From NCBI GenBank assembly GCA_000727475.1, contig KL647291.1, forward strand, positions 2,347,579 through 2,411,578: DNA of 64,000 nucleotides, written 5' to 3'. The first letter of the stretch is position 1, and each line of letters opens with the position of its first letter. The translations under genes and the position numbers were made by a program. Source of the DNA: Sarcocystis neurona (taxonomy: Eukaryota; Apicomplexa; Conoidasida; Eucoccidiorida; Sarcocystidae). Under the pieces are notes generated by a model. It did not search any database. It saw only the letters and a program-made list of their open reading frames with translations, and was not told the origin of the DNA. Shown here piece by piece: positions 1 to 10,294 of the stretch.

Positions 1-2278
1 CGATTCTCTTTCTGCTGTATTCTGATGTTGCTGCAGCTGCTGCTGCATCCCCTTCGCCTGTTGCAGTCGTTCCTTCTCCTTTACCTATCGCTGTCTCGCC
101 TTGCGCTGTTGCTCCTTCTCCGGTTAATGCTGCTGCTGCCGTCTCCCCTCCTGGTGCAGCCGCCTCTCGTAGGAATAATCCTTCGCCTGCTGCTCCTGCT
201 GCTGGTGCTGACACTCGTCCTGCCGCTGCTACTTGTTCACCACCTGCTGCTGCTGCTGCGCCTCCTTCCCCTTCTCTGCTGCTCCCCAACTTTGCACTTT
301 CAACCGAGGACGCCAGGAGGCCTTCTGCAGAAGCTGCAGCCCCTGGGTCAAACAAGTCTACTTTCCTGCCTCTTGTGGGAGGTGGTGCAGCTGTTGACGC
401 TCTTGCTGCTACTGCTGGAGTTGAGGAAATGATCCGTGCTGCTGGCGTTTGCTCATCTGCCCGCTGCGTGGCCTTTCCCCCTTCTGGGTCGTTCTGCTGT
501 GTATCCTGCTGAGGTTCCTGCTCGTGCTGCTGTTCCTGCTGCTGTTGTTCCCTCTGTTGTTCCTTCTCCCACGGCTGGGGCTGCGGTTTTTGCTGTTGTT
601 TGGTCTGCTTCTGCTGCTGTTCTTCTTCGCCGTCCTCTGTCTGCTGCTGTGTGTTCACAACCTCCTCCACTTCCTCATCCGGCGTGTTTTTCTCCTCCTC
701 TTGCTGCTCCTGCGCGTGTTGGCGCTGCTTTTTGAAACACTCCTGTTGCAGATATTGTTCCTGCAGTTGCAGCTCCTGCTGCCGCATTACTTGCTGCTGC
801 TGTGTCATCAGCGCTTGCTTGTGCTGTCTCAACTGCTGCTGCTGCTGCGACAGCTGCTGCGCTGCTCCGTGAATGCGCCGCTGGAGCAGGTAAACGGCTT
901 TTTCGAAATGAAAAAGCGACAGCAACGACTGGCGTCTTCCTGGGCGAGCAGCCGCAACAGCAATCCGCAGCTGCGTTTTTTCTGGGAAAATTAGCTCTTC
1001 TTCTCCTCGACCTTCCTTCTCTGATCCCACGTCAAACAGTCGCGTGTCTTCTACTCTTCCTGCTGCCTCTGCCAAATCTTTACTGTATCCCGTTGGTGCT
1101 CTTCTTCGTCCTGCTGCTGTACCTCCTGCTGCTGTTCCTCCTGCTGCTGTTCCTCCTGCTGCTGTTGCCCCTGCCCCTGCTGCTTCTGCGGCCATTGCTA
1201 CTCCCCCTCGCGCTTCCACGCTTCCTCCTCCCCTTCCTTCTCTGCTTGCTGCTCTTTCTCCTCCTGCTGCTTCTCGTGGCACCGCTGGTAGTCTTCCTGT
1301 TGCGGCTGCTTCACCTCCGTGCGCAGTCCGCGCGACTGCGTCTCGTTCTGTTGCTGGCGTTGCTGCTTTTCTTCCGGCTGTTTCTCCTCCCCTTCGTATT
1401 CTTGCAGTTTCTGCTCTTCCCCCTTCCCTTCTTCCTCTTTCTCTTTCAGTCGCTTTTCTTGCTGCTGCTGTCGCCCTGCGTCCAGCTTCTGCCGGCAAAA
1501 ATTCGACGCTTCTTTGTAAATGACCAGCCGTTTGAGACGCATGGCCGTCACACCCAGGGAAGTCATACGCAGGAGGCAGCTGCGAGGCAGGCTTGTTTGG
1601 CGAAGTGCATGCTTGTTGCCTGCCTGCGGATATTTCTGCTTTTCTTCCTTCAAAAGGTGTTCCTGTGAGACTTAACCGTCTTCTGTTCTTCACGACCTCG
1701 GCCCTTCTTCTCCGTTTCTGCTGCTGCTGCGGCTGCCCCAACAGCAAGATGGGTCGGACAACCAAGGAACTCCTTTTCTGCTGGCGTTGCAGCTGTTCCG
1801 GCGAGAAAAAGGTTTCTCTGCAAAATCGAAAAGATTCCTCTTCTTTTCCTCCTCTCCCAGCAGTCGGGTGAGTTTTATCTGTAGAATACGCCACTGTCGT
1901 TCCCTGCCTCCTCTGCTGCTTTTTCTTTTCTTCTCTATGCCGCTCTCTGCAGCACTCTTCCCGTTTTTTTTCTTCTCGTTCGTTCGTCTCCTCCTCTGTC
2001 TCTCCGCTCCGATTCGTTTCCTTCTGCTCCGTCGTCTTAATTTTTCCTCCTCCTCGTCTTTCTTCATCAACTTCTTCTCCAGCGTTGCTGCTGCTGCATA
2101 CGCTTCTTCGCCTCCTCTCGCTCTGCGGGTGCGAGTTCAACGAAAATGGACTGCTACAGCTGCTGGTGCGGCAACTGTCCCTGCTAGTACTGCTGCTTCT
2201 GCTACCGATACCGCTGCACCTACGGAGACCGAAGACCTTGCTTCTGCCCTTTTTGCTGCTGCTGCTGCTGACAGCCAT
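1..2278 (-). CDS. Giant low-complexity (HAAR) protein, 3' end beyond window
   Basis: An uninterrupted frame of 759 codons runs from an ATG at 2278 to the left edge. I checked each line for CTA, TTA and TCA in the relevant register and found none. Visible parts: a Ser-rich start (MAVSSSSSKKGRSKV), a charged Glu/Lys/Arg stretch (about residues 60-130), a mixed-complexity middle including FFSPEQLQRQQKRSSL and LPPAYDFPGCDGHAS, a short conserved-looking helix (SLFHFEKAVYLLQRRI, about residues 450-470), a Gln/Glu coiled-coil-like block (about 470-600), then an Ala/Gly-rich end. CAG runs lie on the sense strand. The frame stays open upstream to an ATG at 3517, so the start is uncertain; I prefer 2278 because the triplet runs switch strand near 2.4 kb. 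Internal introns cannot be excluded. No domain is recognised and no function is proposed. Confidence 0.72.
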   Translation of the reverse strand, partial: MAVSSSSSKKGRSKVFGLRRCSGIGSRSSSTSRDSCRTSSCSSPFSLNSHPQSERRRRSVCSSSNAGEEVDEERRGGGKIKTTEQKETNRSGETEEETNEREEKKREECCRERHREEKKKQQRRQGTTVAYSTDKTHPTAGRGGKEEESFRFCRETFFSPEQLQRQQKRSSLVVRPILLLGQPQQQQKRRRRAEVVKNRRRLSLTGTPFEGRKAEISAGRQQACTSPNKPASQLPPAYDFPGCDGHASQTAGHLQRSVEFLPAEAGRRATAAARKATERERGRREGGRAETARIRRGGETAGRKAATPATERDAVARTAHGGEAAATGRLPAVPREAAGGERAASREGRGGGSVEARGGVAMAAEAAGAGATAAGGTAAGGTAAGGTAAGRRRAPTGYSKDLAEAAGRVEDTRLFDVGSEKEGRGEEELIFPEKTQLRIAVAAARPGRRQSLLSLFHFEKAVYLLQRRIHGAAQQLSQQQQQLRQHKQALMTQQQQVMRQQELQLQEQYLQQECFKKQRQHAQEQQEEEKNTPDEEVEEVVNTQQQTEDGEEEQQQKQTKQQQKPQPQPWEKEQQREQQQQEQQHEQEPQQDTQQNDPEGGKATQRADEQTPAARIISSTPAVAARASTAAPPPTRGRKVDLFDPGAAASAEGLLASSVESAKLGSSREGEGGAAAAAGGEQVAAAGRVSAPAAGAAGEGLFLREAAAPGGETAAAALTGEGATAQGETAIGKGEGTTATGEGDAAAAAATSEYSRKRI

Positions 2279-2441
2279 CACTGTCGTCCTGCTGCTCCTG
2301 ATGCATCTCTTGCTGTCGGCTCTGCTGCAGGCGCTATTGCAGGTTCGCCTCCTGCTGCTGCTCCGCTGTTGCTGCGACTGCAAGGGTACGTGCCCCCACT
2401 GCGCAAGAAATGGACGAGGCCACGCTGGAGGGAAGCGGCAG

Positions 2442-2738
2442 ATGAAAGAGGCAAAGCCGGCAGCACCAGAAACAGAGGCACCAGCAGCCGCAGAGGCAGC
2501 AGCACTCGGAGAAAGGGAAGAAGCACTAGGAGTGGACGCTTCTAAGGCAGCAGCAGCAGCGAGAGGAGAGCAAGAAGCGGCCACAGCAGCACGGCAGGAA
2601 GAAGAGCAAGGAGAGGAAGCAGCAGCAGATGCAGCGGCAGGAGGGACAGAGGAAGCGATAGCAGCAACAGCAGCAAAAGGCACCGAGAATACGCAGGCCC
2701 ACGAAAGTTTGTCAGGAGGGAAAGCAGCACCACCGTAA
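2442..2738 (+). CDS. Candidate Ala/Glu-rich exon or small ORF
   Basis: Reading from an ATG at 2442, the plus strand encodes about 98 residues beginning MKEAKPAAPETEAPAAAEAA and ending at TAA. CAG/GCA triplets are on this strand, the usual sense orientation for such tracts here. A GTAACA donor-like site overlaps the stop, so it could be a first exon rather than a whole gene. The minus strand is also open through this stretch, so the strand choice is inferred. It would be divergent from the 1-2278 gene. Confidence 0.3.
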   Translation: MKEAKPAAPETEAPAAAEAAALGEREEALGVDASKAAAAARGEQEAATAARQEEEQGEEAAADAAAGGTEEAIAATAAKGTENTQAHESLSGGKAAPP

Positions 2739-3122
2739 CAAGGTGAAGACAAAAGAACGCAGCAGCCCTCGGTGATGGCGCTTCCGCTGCTGCAACAAGA
2801 GCAGCAGGAAGAGGGAAGACGGCGAGGCGGTGACGGCTGCTGCCTGCAGCACGCTGACGAGAGAGAGACAGTGTGAGTCTGCGGACAACGCAGCGACGCC
2901 TGAGTCAAGACGGCAGAAGGAGAGACAGCGGGAAAAGACGAAATGGGAGGCGACAAGAGAGCGGAAGAAGAAAAAGAAGATGGAAGGATCTGAGAGAGAG
3001 GGAGAGAAGGTAGGGAAAACGAGTTTCGTATAGGAAAAGGACTATTAGCAGCAGCAGAGATGGGGAAGCAGCAGTGACCAGAGAAGAATAAAAGAAACAA
3101 GATCAGTAGCTTCTTCACGTGA

Positions 3123-3480
3123 GACAGAGGGCTGCTCCGCTGTCTACCTGCCGCTGTTGCTGCTGAAGAGTCGAACGCGGCTGCAACCTCTTCTTCTCTA
3201 AAGCAGCGCGCTGCAGCAGCAGTAATCGAGACTCGACAAGCAGCAGCAGCACCAGCAGAAGTGCGAGCAGCAGCAGCTGCTGTCCTCGGGAGAGGAGCAG
3301 CAACAGCAGCCGCAGTTGCGGCAAAAGAAGAAGAAGCAGCGGAAAACGTGCTTGGAGAAGCAGCAGCAATAGCACCAGACTTGGCAACAGCAGCAGCAGC
3401 TTGTGAAAGGCGAGCAGCAGCAGCAGCAGTGAGAGAGAAAGGAGGAACCGCGTGCTTCTGCGCCTGCCGTTTCACTTTCC
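3123..3480 (+). CDS. Candidate Ala-rich exon
   Basis: After a stop at 3120-3122 the plus frame is open through an Ala-rich segment (VAAKEEEAAENVLGEAAAI and several poly-Ala runs). It is followed by a pyrimidine-rich stretch with an acceptor-like site near 3487. Triplets are CAG/GCA on this strand. The opposite strand is open as well (the upstream continuation of the 1-2278 frame, with GCT alanines), so only one of the two readings can be right. No family recognised. Confidence 0.3.
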
Positions 3481-3928
3481 CTACGCAGTTGGTGATACAA
3501 AGGAAGCCAGCAGCCATATTTGTGCAGCAAAGAGAAAACTCGACGTTTGTCTTTCTGTCCTTTTCTGTTCTTCCTGTTTCCACGTGCTCCTCCCCCTCGT
3601 CTTTCGCTTTCCATCTTCTTTCTGCGTTCCTTCAGCCCTTCGCGTGATAGACGCTTGCTGCTTGGCTCTCCTCTTCACGCCCTCGCGTCGGCGTTATCCT
3701 CCTCTTGTTCTTCACACTCGTCTTTCTCTGTTCTTTAAAAGAAGCCGCGCGTTCGTCTTTCTCGTCGTCTTCTTCCTTCCTCTATCTCCTCCCCCGGCAC
3801 ACACATCTCCCTTTCTTTATATTCTCGTTTACTTCACTTTTTCCCTCCCTCTGTATCTCTTCTTTTTCTTTTCCTCTTCGGACCCGCAGACACTCTTCGT
3901 GAGGCAGCAGCCCCTTCTTTCTCGCGTC
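3481..3928 (+). other. Pyrimidine-rich tract, probable intron sequence
   Basis: Long runs of C and T on the plus strand end at an acceptor-like site (3860-3888). It is followed by a short open stretch TLFVRQQPLLSRVLNG, which may be a small plus-strand exon. Beyond that I see no gene. Confidence 0.3.
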
Positions 3929-4312
3929 TTAAATGGAGGTTCTTCTATCTCTCTTGTTTCTGCCTTCCCTCTCTGTCTGCGTGCCTCTCTCGGCTGCTGC
4001 TGCTGCTGGTGGAAATGTCCTTGCTGCGCGTCCCCCGCCTCCTCTTGCCATCCCTGGTGCTGCTCCTGCTCCGCCTGCGGCTGTCCTACGCTGCCTTCCA
4101 GCCACCGCAGCTGCTGATTTTCTTGCTGCTGCTGCTGCTTGAGGACTGCTCCTGTTGCGCTGTCTCTTCCTTTGCTCCTTCTTCTTCTCGTGCTGCTGCT
4201 GCCCGCTTCGAGAGGCTGAGTGAAACGAGAACTGCTGACATGCAGAGTACTTCACAGGAGCTCCTCTGCAGCAACAGCAACACGACAGACCGTTGCAAAG
4301 CAAAGAGGCCAC
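3929..4312 (-). CDS. Candidate Ala/Arg-rich terminal exon
   Basis: The minus strand carries an open frame ending in a stop at 3929. It contains QQQHEKKKEQRKRQRNRSS, poly-Ala runs and a charged end (ERGTQTEREGRNKRDRRTSI). CAG runs are sense on this strand. The first codon of the open frame is not ATG, so this would be an internal or last exon with its 5' boundary not seen. Nothing identifies a family. Confidence 0.33.
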   Translation of the reverse strand: MASLLCNGLSCCCCCRGAPVKYSACQQFSFHSASRSGQQQHEKKKEQRKRQRNRSSPQAAAAARKSAAAVAGRQRRTAAGGAGAAPGMARGGGGRAARTFPPAAAAAERGTQTEREGRNKRDRRTSI

Positions 4313-5997
4313 TTTATTTCAAAGTGAACTTTCTCTTCGTGTCTTCTCCTCGGCTCCAGCCGGACCCCGGCTTTCCTTCTTGCAGATCAATTTTTCTACT
4401 TTCTCTTTCTTCCCCAATGCCCCACGATCCCTCTCTCGGCAGTCGGCACGCGCGCCCCTCCGCTCACGGCATGAAGCACGTACAAGTGGCAGCTATTCTT
4501 TATCGCCTGCAGCTCCATACATGCTGCACGTGTATGGACGCCCATGCAGCAATCTGTGCCTTCTTGCAGAAAGAGAGAGGAGCTACATATACATCTTTTT
4601 CTCCCCATAGCGTCAACCCAGACACACCCAGCAGCAGCCAGCGCATACACAAGTGTACATGTTAGTTTATCCATGTAGGCTTGTGTACGACGTAGTCCCA
4701 CGCCCATCTTGACGCACGTAAACATATACAAATGGGCAGAATCCCACGCACACTACGCCTCTGTGTATATATTTGTGTGTGCGTATTCATGCTGCCGTCT
4801 TCAGTTGCACATCTATATATACACAGGACGGTCACTACATATATACACACAAATATACACGCACATATATACACATACACAGAAGCATGCCTGTATACAT
4901 CTAGATGTCCACCCTATCCTTTGTACAGGCACACGTGTATATACACATAGAGCTCTCATATATATATATATATATATAAATGTACATATATATGCTATAT
5001 ATATATGCTATATATATATCCGCGTTATATACCTGCGTGTAAAGGCACATGTATGTATACGTAACGCGCTTATATATATGCACACGTATGCATTTATAGG
5101 TAGCAGCGTGCCTGTGTATATATATATATATATATACATATATATATGCATAGACATCTTATCCTTTGTGGACGCACACTTATGTGTGCGCGTGTGGATG
5201 TGTGTAGCAACTAGAGCCTTCCAAGGCCGCCTTTTATGTAGGCACAGCAAATGCAGACCCGGCACACGCATGCGTCCTGCAGCTGTCTATTCGCGTTGGA
5301 TTTCCTTCTTTCTCACCTTCGTATTAGGTTGCCCGTGGAAATGCAGATGACGCGAAGCACCAGCCTTGTTGCTGCACCTTTAGTAAGAGTCTGCATCTTC
5401 TACCGTTTCTCTACAACACATTTCTAGCTGCCCCTTCACGCACGCAGATATGTGGTAGGCACACCAATGGCAGTCTTTCACACCGCGTGTCTGCACTTCA
5501 AATATATATATGTATATATGTATGTATACATGAACGCTGCATTCAGCATGTGTACTGGGTTCATCACATATATACAACTGCACGCATGTATCTTGTCTAC
5601 ATATATATATATATATATATGTACACATATATGTGTACGTATAAATACATATATATGTACACAGTTACGCGTGTATATATATACACATATACACATGTGT
5701 ATATATATATAGACACATACACAGGCATATATATATTATTTTGTATGCATGCACGTAGACCCCCTGCAGGGAATTACCTGATGCAGGTATGAGGGTGGGG
5801 GGGGGGTCACGTCAGCCTGGGGAGTCTTCATACGGGCACGTCAAGATGGTACTGGAGAGCAGGTGAGAAGAAGAGAAGGAAAGCAAAGATAAAAGAAAAG
5901 GAAAAAGAAGAAAAGAGAAGGAAAGGCCAAAATATCGCTGGATCTGCTACACATACAGCACGACGTGGCAGCTACGCCGCATTTGATAAAAGATTTT
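4313..5997. repeat. TA/TATG microsatellite island with flanking unique DNA
   Basis: Between about 4740 and 5740 the sequence is dominated by (TA)n, TATG and TGTA/TACA steps with pure (TA) runs of 16-20 bp. 5780-5800 has a run of G. 5860-5930 is purine-rich. No supported gene. Confidence 0.85.
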
Positions 5998-6789
5998 TTA
6001 AGGAGGCATCTGCTGCCGCCGCTGCTTTCTCTGTTGCTGCAGCCACTGCCGCTCTGCTTCAACCGCTGCTGCTTCTTTCAGTAGCTGCTGCTTATCTCCT
6101 TGCCGTTGCTTCTTCTTCTTCTGCTTTTCTCCCTGCTGTTGCTTCTTCTACTCCTGCTGCTACTGCTGCTTCTTCTCTTCCTGCTGCTGCTTTTCTCGCT
6201 GTTGTTGCTTCTTCTCCTGCTGCTGCTTCCTCCTGCCCTGCTGGTGTTGGTCCTTCTCCTGCTGCAGTTTCTTCTGCTGCTGCGTCTTCTGCTTCTTCTC
6301 CTGCGGTTGTTGCTTCCTCGCCTACTGCTACTTCTTCTCCTCCTGCTTTCTTCTCCTCTCGTCCTGCCTCCGTCGTCTCTCTCTCTTTTCTGCCTCTGCA
6401 TTCCTTTCGCTCGTGCTGCTTCTTGCGTTTTGCTGCCGCTGCTGCTGCTTCTTCTCCTTCTTCGTCAGTCTGGCTAGTGCTACCTCCCTATTACGGTTGT
6501 GTGCTTTTGTTTGCCGCTGCTTCCGCCGCTGGTGCTTTCTCTCCACTACTGCTGCTGGCGTCGGCCTTCTGCTGCTGCTGCCACTACATTCTCCCGACAG
6601 ACGTTCTTCTCCTGGTGAGGCTCCTGCTGTTCCTGCATCTCCGTCAGCTGCTCTAACGTTCCATCTGCTGACGCCGCTCCTGCTGCTGGTCTTTCCTTCT
6701 CCCTTTAACGCCGCCGCTTCGCATCTGCTGGTACTGCTGCTCAAAACTTTTGGCTGAAAAAACGGTCTTCGGCTCCACCGGCTGCGCAC
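5998..6789 (-). pseudogene. Lys/Gln/Arg-rich frame interrupted only by TAG codons
   Basis: One minus-strand register is open from 6789 to a TAA at 5998-6000 except for four TAG codons, at 6330-6328, 6324-6322, 6162-6160 and 6150-6148. Before the first TAG it reads as a Ser/Arg/Glu-rich protein of about 150 residues (VALARLTKKEKKQQQRQQ). After it the composition stays the same (KKLQQEKDQHQQGRRKQQQ, then KEAAAVEAERQWLQQQRKQ). Each TAG sits among CAG or AAG codons, so single C-to-T or A-to-T changes would explain them. Other options are a decayed gene, sequence errors, intron boundaries, or read-through. The initiator is not identified. Confidence 0.35.
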
Positions 6790-6935
6790 GTTAAGCCCTG
6801 CTGTTGCTCCCTCCTTTCTTCTTTCTTTTCTGCTGCTGCTGCCTGTCTTGTCTGGATCCTGCCGCCGCTGCTGCTGCTGTTTCTCCTTTTTTCAAACGCC
6901 GTGAAGCGTGCAAAGTTTCTCGTGGGACCATGCAC
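6741..6935 (-). CDS. Candidate upstream exon of the 6 kb minus-strand frame
   Basis: In a different minus register the segment reads TRNFARFTAFEKRRNSSSSG and then a Gln/Glu/Ala-rich stretch before a stop at 6741. It overlaps the start of the TAG-interrupted frame. It could be an exon spliced into it. Boundaries were not resolved. Confidence 0.22.
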   Translation of the reverse strand: MHGPTRNFARFTAFEKRRNSSSSGGRIQTRQAAAAEKKEERREQQQGLTCAAGGAEDRFFSQKF

Positions 6936-7353
6936 CTCTCCACCATCCCCATATCACGCTCTCCTTCCTTTCCTCTTTCTCGTGATAAAGAATAGAAAGA
7001 CAACCTGTTTGTTTTTCTCTTTGTCTCTTTAATTCTCCTTCTTCCCTTTTCATCCTTCTCCGTCTTCTTCCCTTCCTTCCGCTTCTTTTTCTTCCTTTTC
7101 CCTGCTCTTGTTCTCGTCCACAAACAGAAAAGTGAACTCAATTTTGCTGTTCCTCATATTCCTTCGTCTCCACCGTCCTCGTTCTTCTTCTTCGTTTCTC
7201 TCCCTTCTTCCCGTTTTTTGTGTTCCACCCGTTTTTTTTCTCGTTCTCGTCCCCGGCGTCTTCTTCCCCCTCTTCTTCGTCTCCACCTTCTCCTTTTCTG
7301 AGCAGTCTGCTCTCTCTTCTTCTTTTCTTCACTTTTCCGAAGATCTCTGCTCG

Positions 7354-7908
7354 CTAAAGTCGTCTGTTGAGTCCTGCCAGGGGCCGTCCCCCCAGTCGCA
7401 GCAGGCCAGCGCTGTCTTCTTCTATAAACGACTGAAAATGAATTTCTCCTCCTTCTTGTGTGGTTTTCTTTGCGGCGCGAGGTTGCAACGGCAGCACCGG
7501 CGCTTCCGTCCCATACTCCTTCTTTTCTTCTGCCTTCTGTGCTTCCCTTGCTGCCTCGTCATCGCCTTTTCTTCCTCCCTCTTCTTCCTCTTCTTCTTTC
7601 TCTTCCTCTTTGTCCCCTCCGCCGCTTCTTCCTTCTCTCTGTCCCTCTTCCCCAGCGGGTCGCGTCTTCTTCGCCGTTCGACAAAAAGCAAGGCACAGAC
7701 GCTGCAACGCCGCCTTGTCTTCTTTTCCTCCTCTTTCGTCCTCCTCCTCGTGCTGCTGCTGCTCCGCAGCTGCAAGGCCAAAGTCGCCTGTCCAGTCGCT
7801 TCGATCCTCCGCCGACTCTCGCACTTCCGCAGGAGCCGCGTCGCTTCGACGCCGGCAGCCGAGCCGCAGTCCCATGAGAGAGCCCGGCCGACCAAAGACA
7901 CCCAGCAT
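7354..7908 (-). CDS. Acidic low-complexity protein, 184 residues
   Basis: From an ATG at 7908 the minus strand reads MLGVFGRPGSLMGLRLG, then SAEDRSDWTGDFGLAAAEQQQ, a long Glu/Gly/Lys tract, and ends SFIEEDSAGLLRLGGRPLAG before the stop at 7354. The start was chosen as the first ATG after an in-frame TGA. The tail looks less repetitive than the centre, which favours coding. The opposite strand has an open frame of 302 codons made of Phe/Leu/Ser runs, which I judge to be its shadow. It could be a single exon of a larger gene. No family recognised. Confidence 0.4.
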   Translation of the reverse strand: MLGVFGRPGSLMGLRLGCRRRSDAAPAEVRESAEDRSDWTGDFGLAAAEQQQHEEEDERGGKEDKAALQRLCLAFCRTAKKTRPAGEEGQREGRSGGGDKEEEKEEEEEEGGRKGDDEAAREAQKAEEKKEYGTEAPVLPLQPRAAKKTTQEGGEIHFQSFIEEDSAGLLRLGGRPLAGLNRRL

Positions 7909-8016
7909 CACCCGCAGCAGAGACGCGGGCAACAGAGAGACGCCAGGACGGACGTCACACCGATGTCTTCATATAAATCTGAAGCGGACGTAGGCGTGCT
8001 CCCAGCTACAATATGA

Positions 8017-9822
8017 CTCCTATGCCTCCACGCCACGCATACGTGCGTACGCAGCATCTACATAAAGAGAGACATACAGGTGTATGTCCACATGTACATA
8101 TATGTATACACAAACGTATATACAAATATATAGGTGGATAGTATATTCACGTATATATGTATTAATCTACACGAGACGTTTAAATACTCCTGAGGTGTAC
8201 AGTTGTTCAGTATAAATGTGTGCACACAATACACACAACGTGTGTGTCTACACAGAGAACAACCTTCGTATTTATATGGGAATATTATCATCAAATGTAT
8301 GTATATAAGTGTGTATGTACGTATATGTGCATGTATGTGTGTGTGTGTGGGTGTGTTCCTGGGGTCACTATTGCGCGGTGGAGTGACTGAGGCAGCGTGC
8401 ACAGAAATTTTTAACGCCGGTGTGTCTACGGACATGTTCATGTCAGGGAGACAAGAAAATACCCGACAAAAACCCGGTACAAAGTGGAAAAACTATATGC
8501 GTATACGAATCGTATTGGAAGCAAATTTGTGTGTTTCAACAATATATACAAAAGCCAGGCTGCACAAGCCTCTACATACGTGTAGATATTTAGACAAGGT
8601 GCAATAGCGACAAGAGAAAGAGCACAGCGCAACTGATTGTGAACACACACGAGAGAAGACAAAACGTAAAAGACATTTGTCAGAGATTTCCTCTCCTTCG
8701 TTTGCCAGCTCGCTTGGTCGTACTGTTTTTCTCCGTCTCTCGACGTGTGTAGGTGTTCAGAGAGGCTTCTTCAACGCACCGTTACACCGGTGCAGGGACG
8801 CCACGTGCACTGCGACGTATATTTAGACAGAGGGCAATACTTCGAACAAGAGGAAAAAAGGAGGGGTGGCATTGACGAGGCGAGATAGAAAGTTACTCTT
8901 TAACAAACAGGAAGTCTCCGAATAGAGACAAAAGTAAGGATGAAGATAGAGCGATAGCGACACTTACATTGAAACAGACAGGAATTCAGCGGAAACGAAA
9001 AACAGCGGGGGACGCCGGTAGAGCAAAGGAGAGAAAGAGAGAGAGGAAGACGGTCAGGCACGACAAGACGATAAACTTCGTCACGCACAGAATTGATGGA
9101 CGCGAAGAGAGAAAACTCAAGAAGAGGAGAAGTCAACAGACGTATACACACAAAGAATGAGAAAGCGAGACAGGAAAAATTCGGCGAGAAAGAGACAAAA
9201 AAACATGTCTAAAGAAAGAAACGAAAACATTTTATCAATTCGTCCGACGCCAAAACTTCCGCTGCGCCGCGTCGTGACGTACAGCAGCACAAGGCAAAAA
9301 CGCTTCACTTGAAACAGACCTATCTTTTCTTCGTATATATACATACACATATGTATGTACATACATGTAGCTATACATATATATATACACATATATATAT
9401 ATATATAAATATGTGAATACGTATACATCTACATGTATATGTGTATATATACATATATATATATATACATATATACACACATGCGGATAGAAATTTGTAC
9501 AGATATGCATATATATACATATACATACATATATGAGTATAGACAAATACATATACATATATTCGTGTATGTGTATTTCATGTGTATGTATACGGCATAT
9601 GTATGTATATACATATATGTGTGTAGATATACATGTATATATTTGTATATGCGCGTATTTATGCATACATATATACGTGCGTGTTTGGTCACATACATGT
9701 GGAGGTAGTTATACGCGTATTACAGACAAATATGTTTCACACGTACACATACATACGCATGGGTAGATGTACTTGTATGTACATATGTATGTGTGTATGT
9801 GTAGACAAAGTCTTCCACGTAG
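8017..9822. repeat. Microsatellite and purine-rich intergenic or intronic DNA
   Basis: 8050-8350 and 9330-9780 are TATG/TACA microsatellites. 8860-9230 is purine-rich on the plus strand. A short stretch at 8380-8480 is open on both strands without convincing splice sites. No gene is called. Confidence 0.7.
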
Positions 9823-9942
9823 ACGCTCCTAGAAGGAGAGATGCGCAACAGGAATTCGCTCTTTACAGATGAGCTTGAAGCATCTACATATGCCAGCAGC
9901 ATGGGCAGCAACACCCACGTCGAAGAAGAAGTGCGCAGTTGA
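9823..9942 (+). CDS. Terminal exon, 39 residues plus stop
   Basis: A pyrimidine-containing acceptor ending TAG at 9820-9822 is followed by 39 sense codons and TGA at 9940-9942. The peptide has a normal, non-repetitive composition (TLLEGEMRNRNSLFTDELEA, later THVEEEVRS). Phase 0 at the acceptor gives exactly 40 codons. The stop is directly abutted by the palindrome at 9943-9956. Upstream exons were not found; the preceding 500 bp is microsatellite, consistent with an intron. Gene identity unknown. Confidence 0.45.
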   Translation, partial: TLLEGEMRNRNSLFTDELEASTYASSMGSNTHVEEEVRS

Positions 9943-9956
9943 GGTGTACGTACACC
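9943..9956. promoter_or_regulatory. Perfect 14-bp palindrome GGTGTACGTACACC
   Basis: A perfect self-complementary 14-mer starts at the base after the TGA of the exon ending at 9942. Exact or one-mismatch copies recur at 10281, 26386, 37951 and 59031. Function unknown; a dimeric DNA-binding-protein site is one inference. Confidence 0.5.
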
Positions 9957-10280
9957 CCGTACCAATCAACAGAAGCCCACATCCCTTGTTTGGTAAAAGT
10001 GTTTCAAGTGAGCATAATACAATCCAGGACAGGAAGGCCGCTCTATGAAAGTGCGTCCCTTAAATACCGTCGCTCAAGACGGGCATGTCCTCCACGTATA
10101 TATATGTATGTATACATGAGAACACACATACATACGAATAAGGGTACTTGCATCCACGTGTATTTATTTATCTGTCTCTCTATATTCACCTGTCTCTCTC
10201 TAACTCACCACCTATCTCCCTCTATCTCTCTTGCGTGGCAGTCGACAGAGGCATCTCTATTTCCAAAAAAGCATGCTTCT

Positions 10281-10294
10281 GGTGTACGTACACC
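10281..10294. promoter_or_regulatory. Perfect 14-bp palindrome, second copy
   Basis: Identical to the copy at 9943-9956, about 325 bp from it, and preceded by GCATGC. Confidence 0.5.

Noticed and set aside
1198..1566. A second minus frame (Gln/Glu-rich, from ATG 1566) ending at a TAG, suggesting a frameshift in a run of G.
   Set aside because: The other register is open without interruption across the whole region and reads as ordinary protein upstream, so no frameshift is needed.
4700..5750. Many ORFs of 60-213 codons made of Tyr/Ile/His/Thr.
   Set aside because: They are translations of TATG/TACA microsatellites; the same applies to the islands at 9.3, 22.3, 56.9, 59.4, 61.2 and 63.3 kb.
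7108..8016. A 302-codon plus-strand ORF.
   Set aside because: It is Phe/Leu/Ser-rich shadow of purine-rich minus-strand codons; the minus reading has more normal segments and an ATG.
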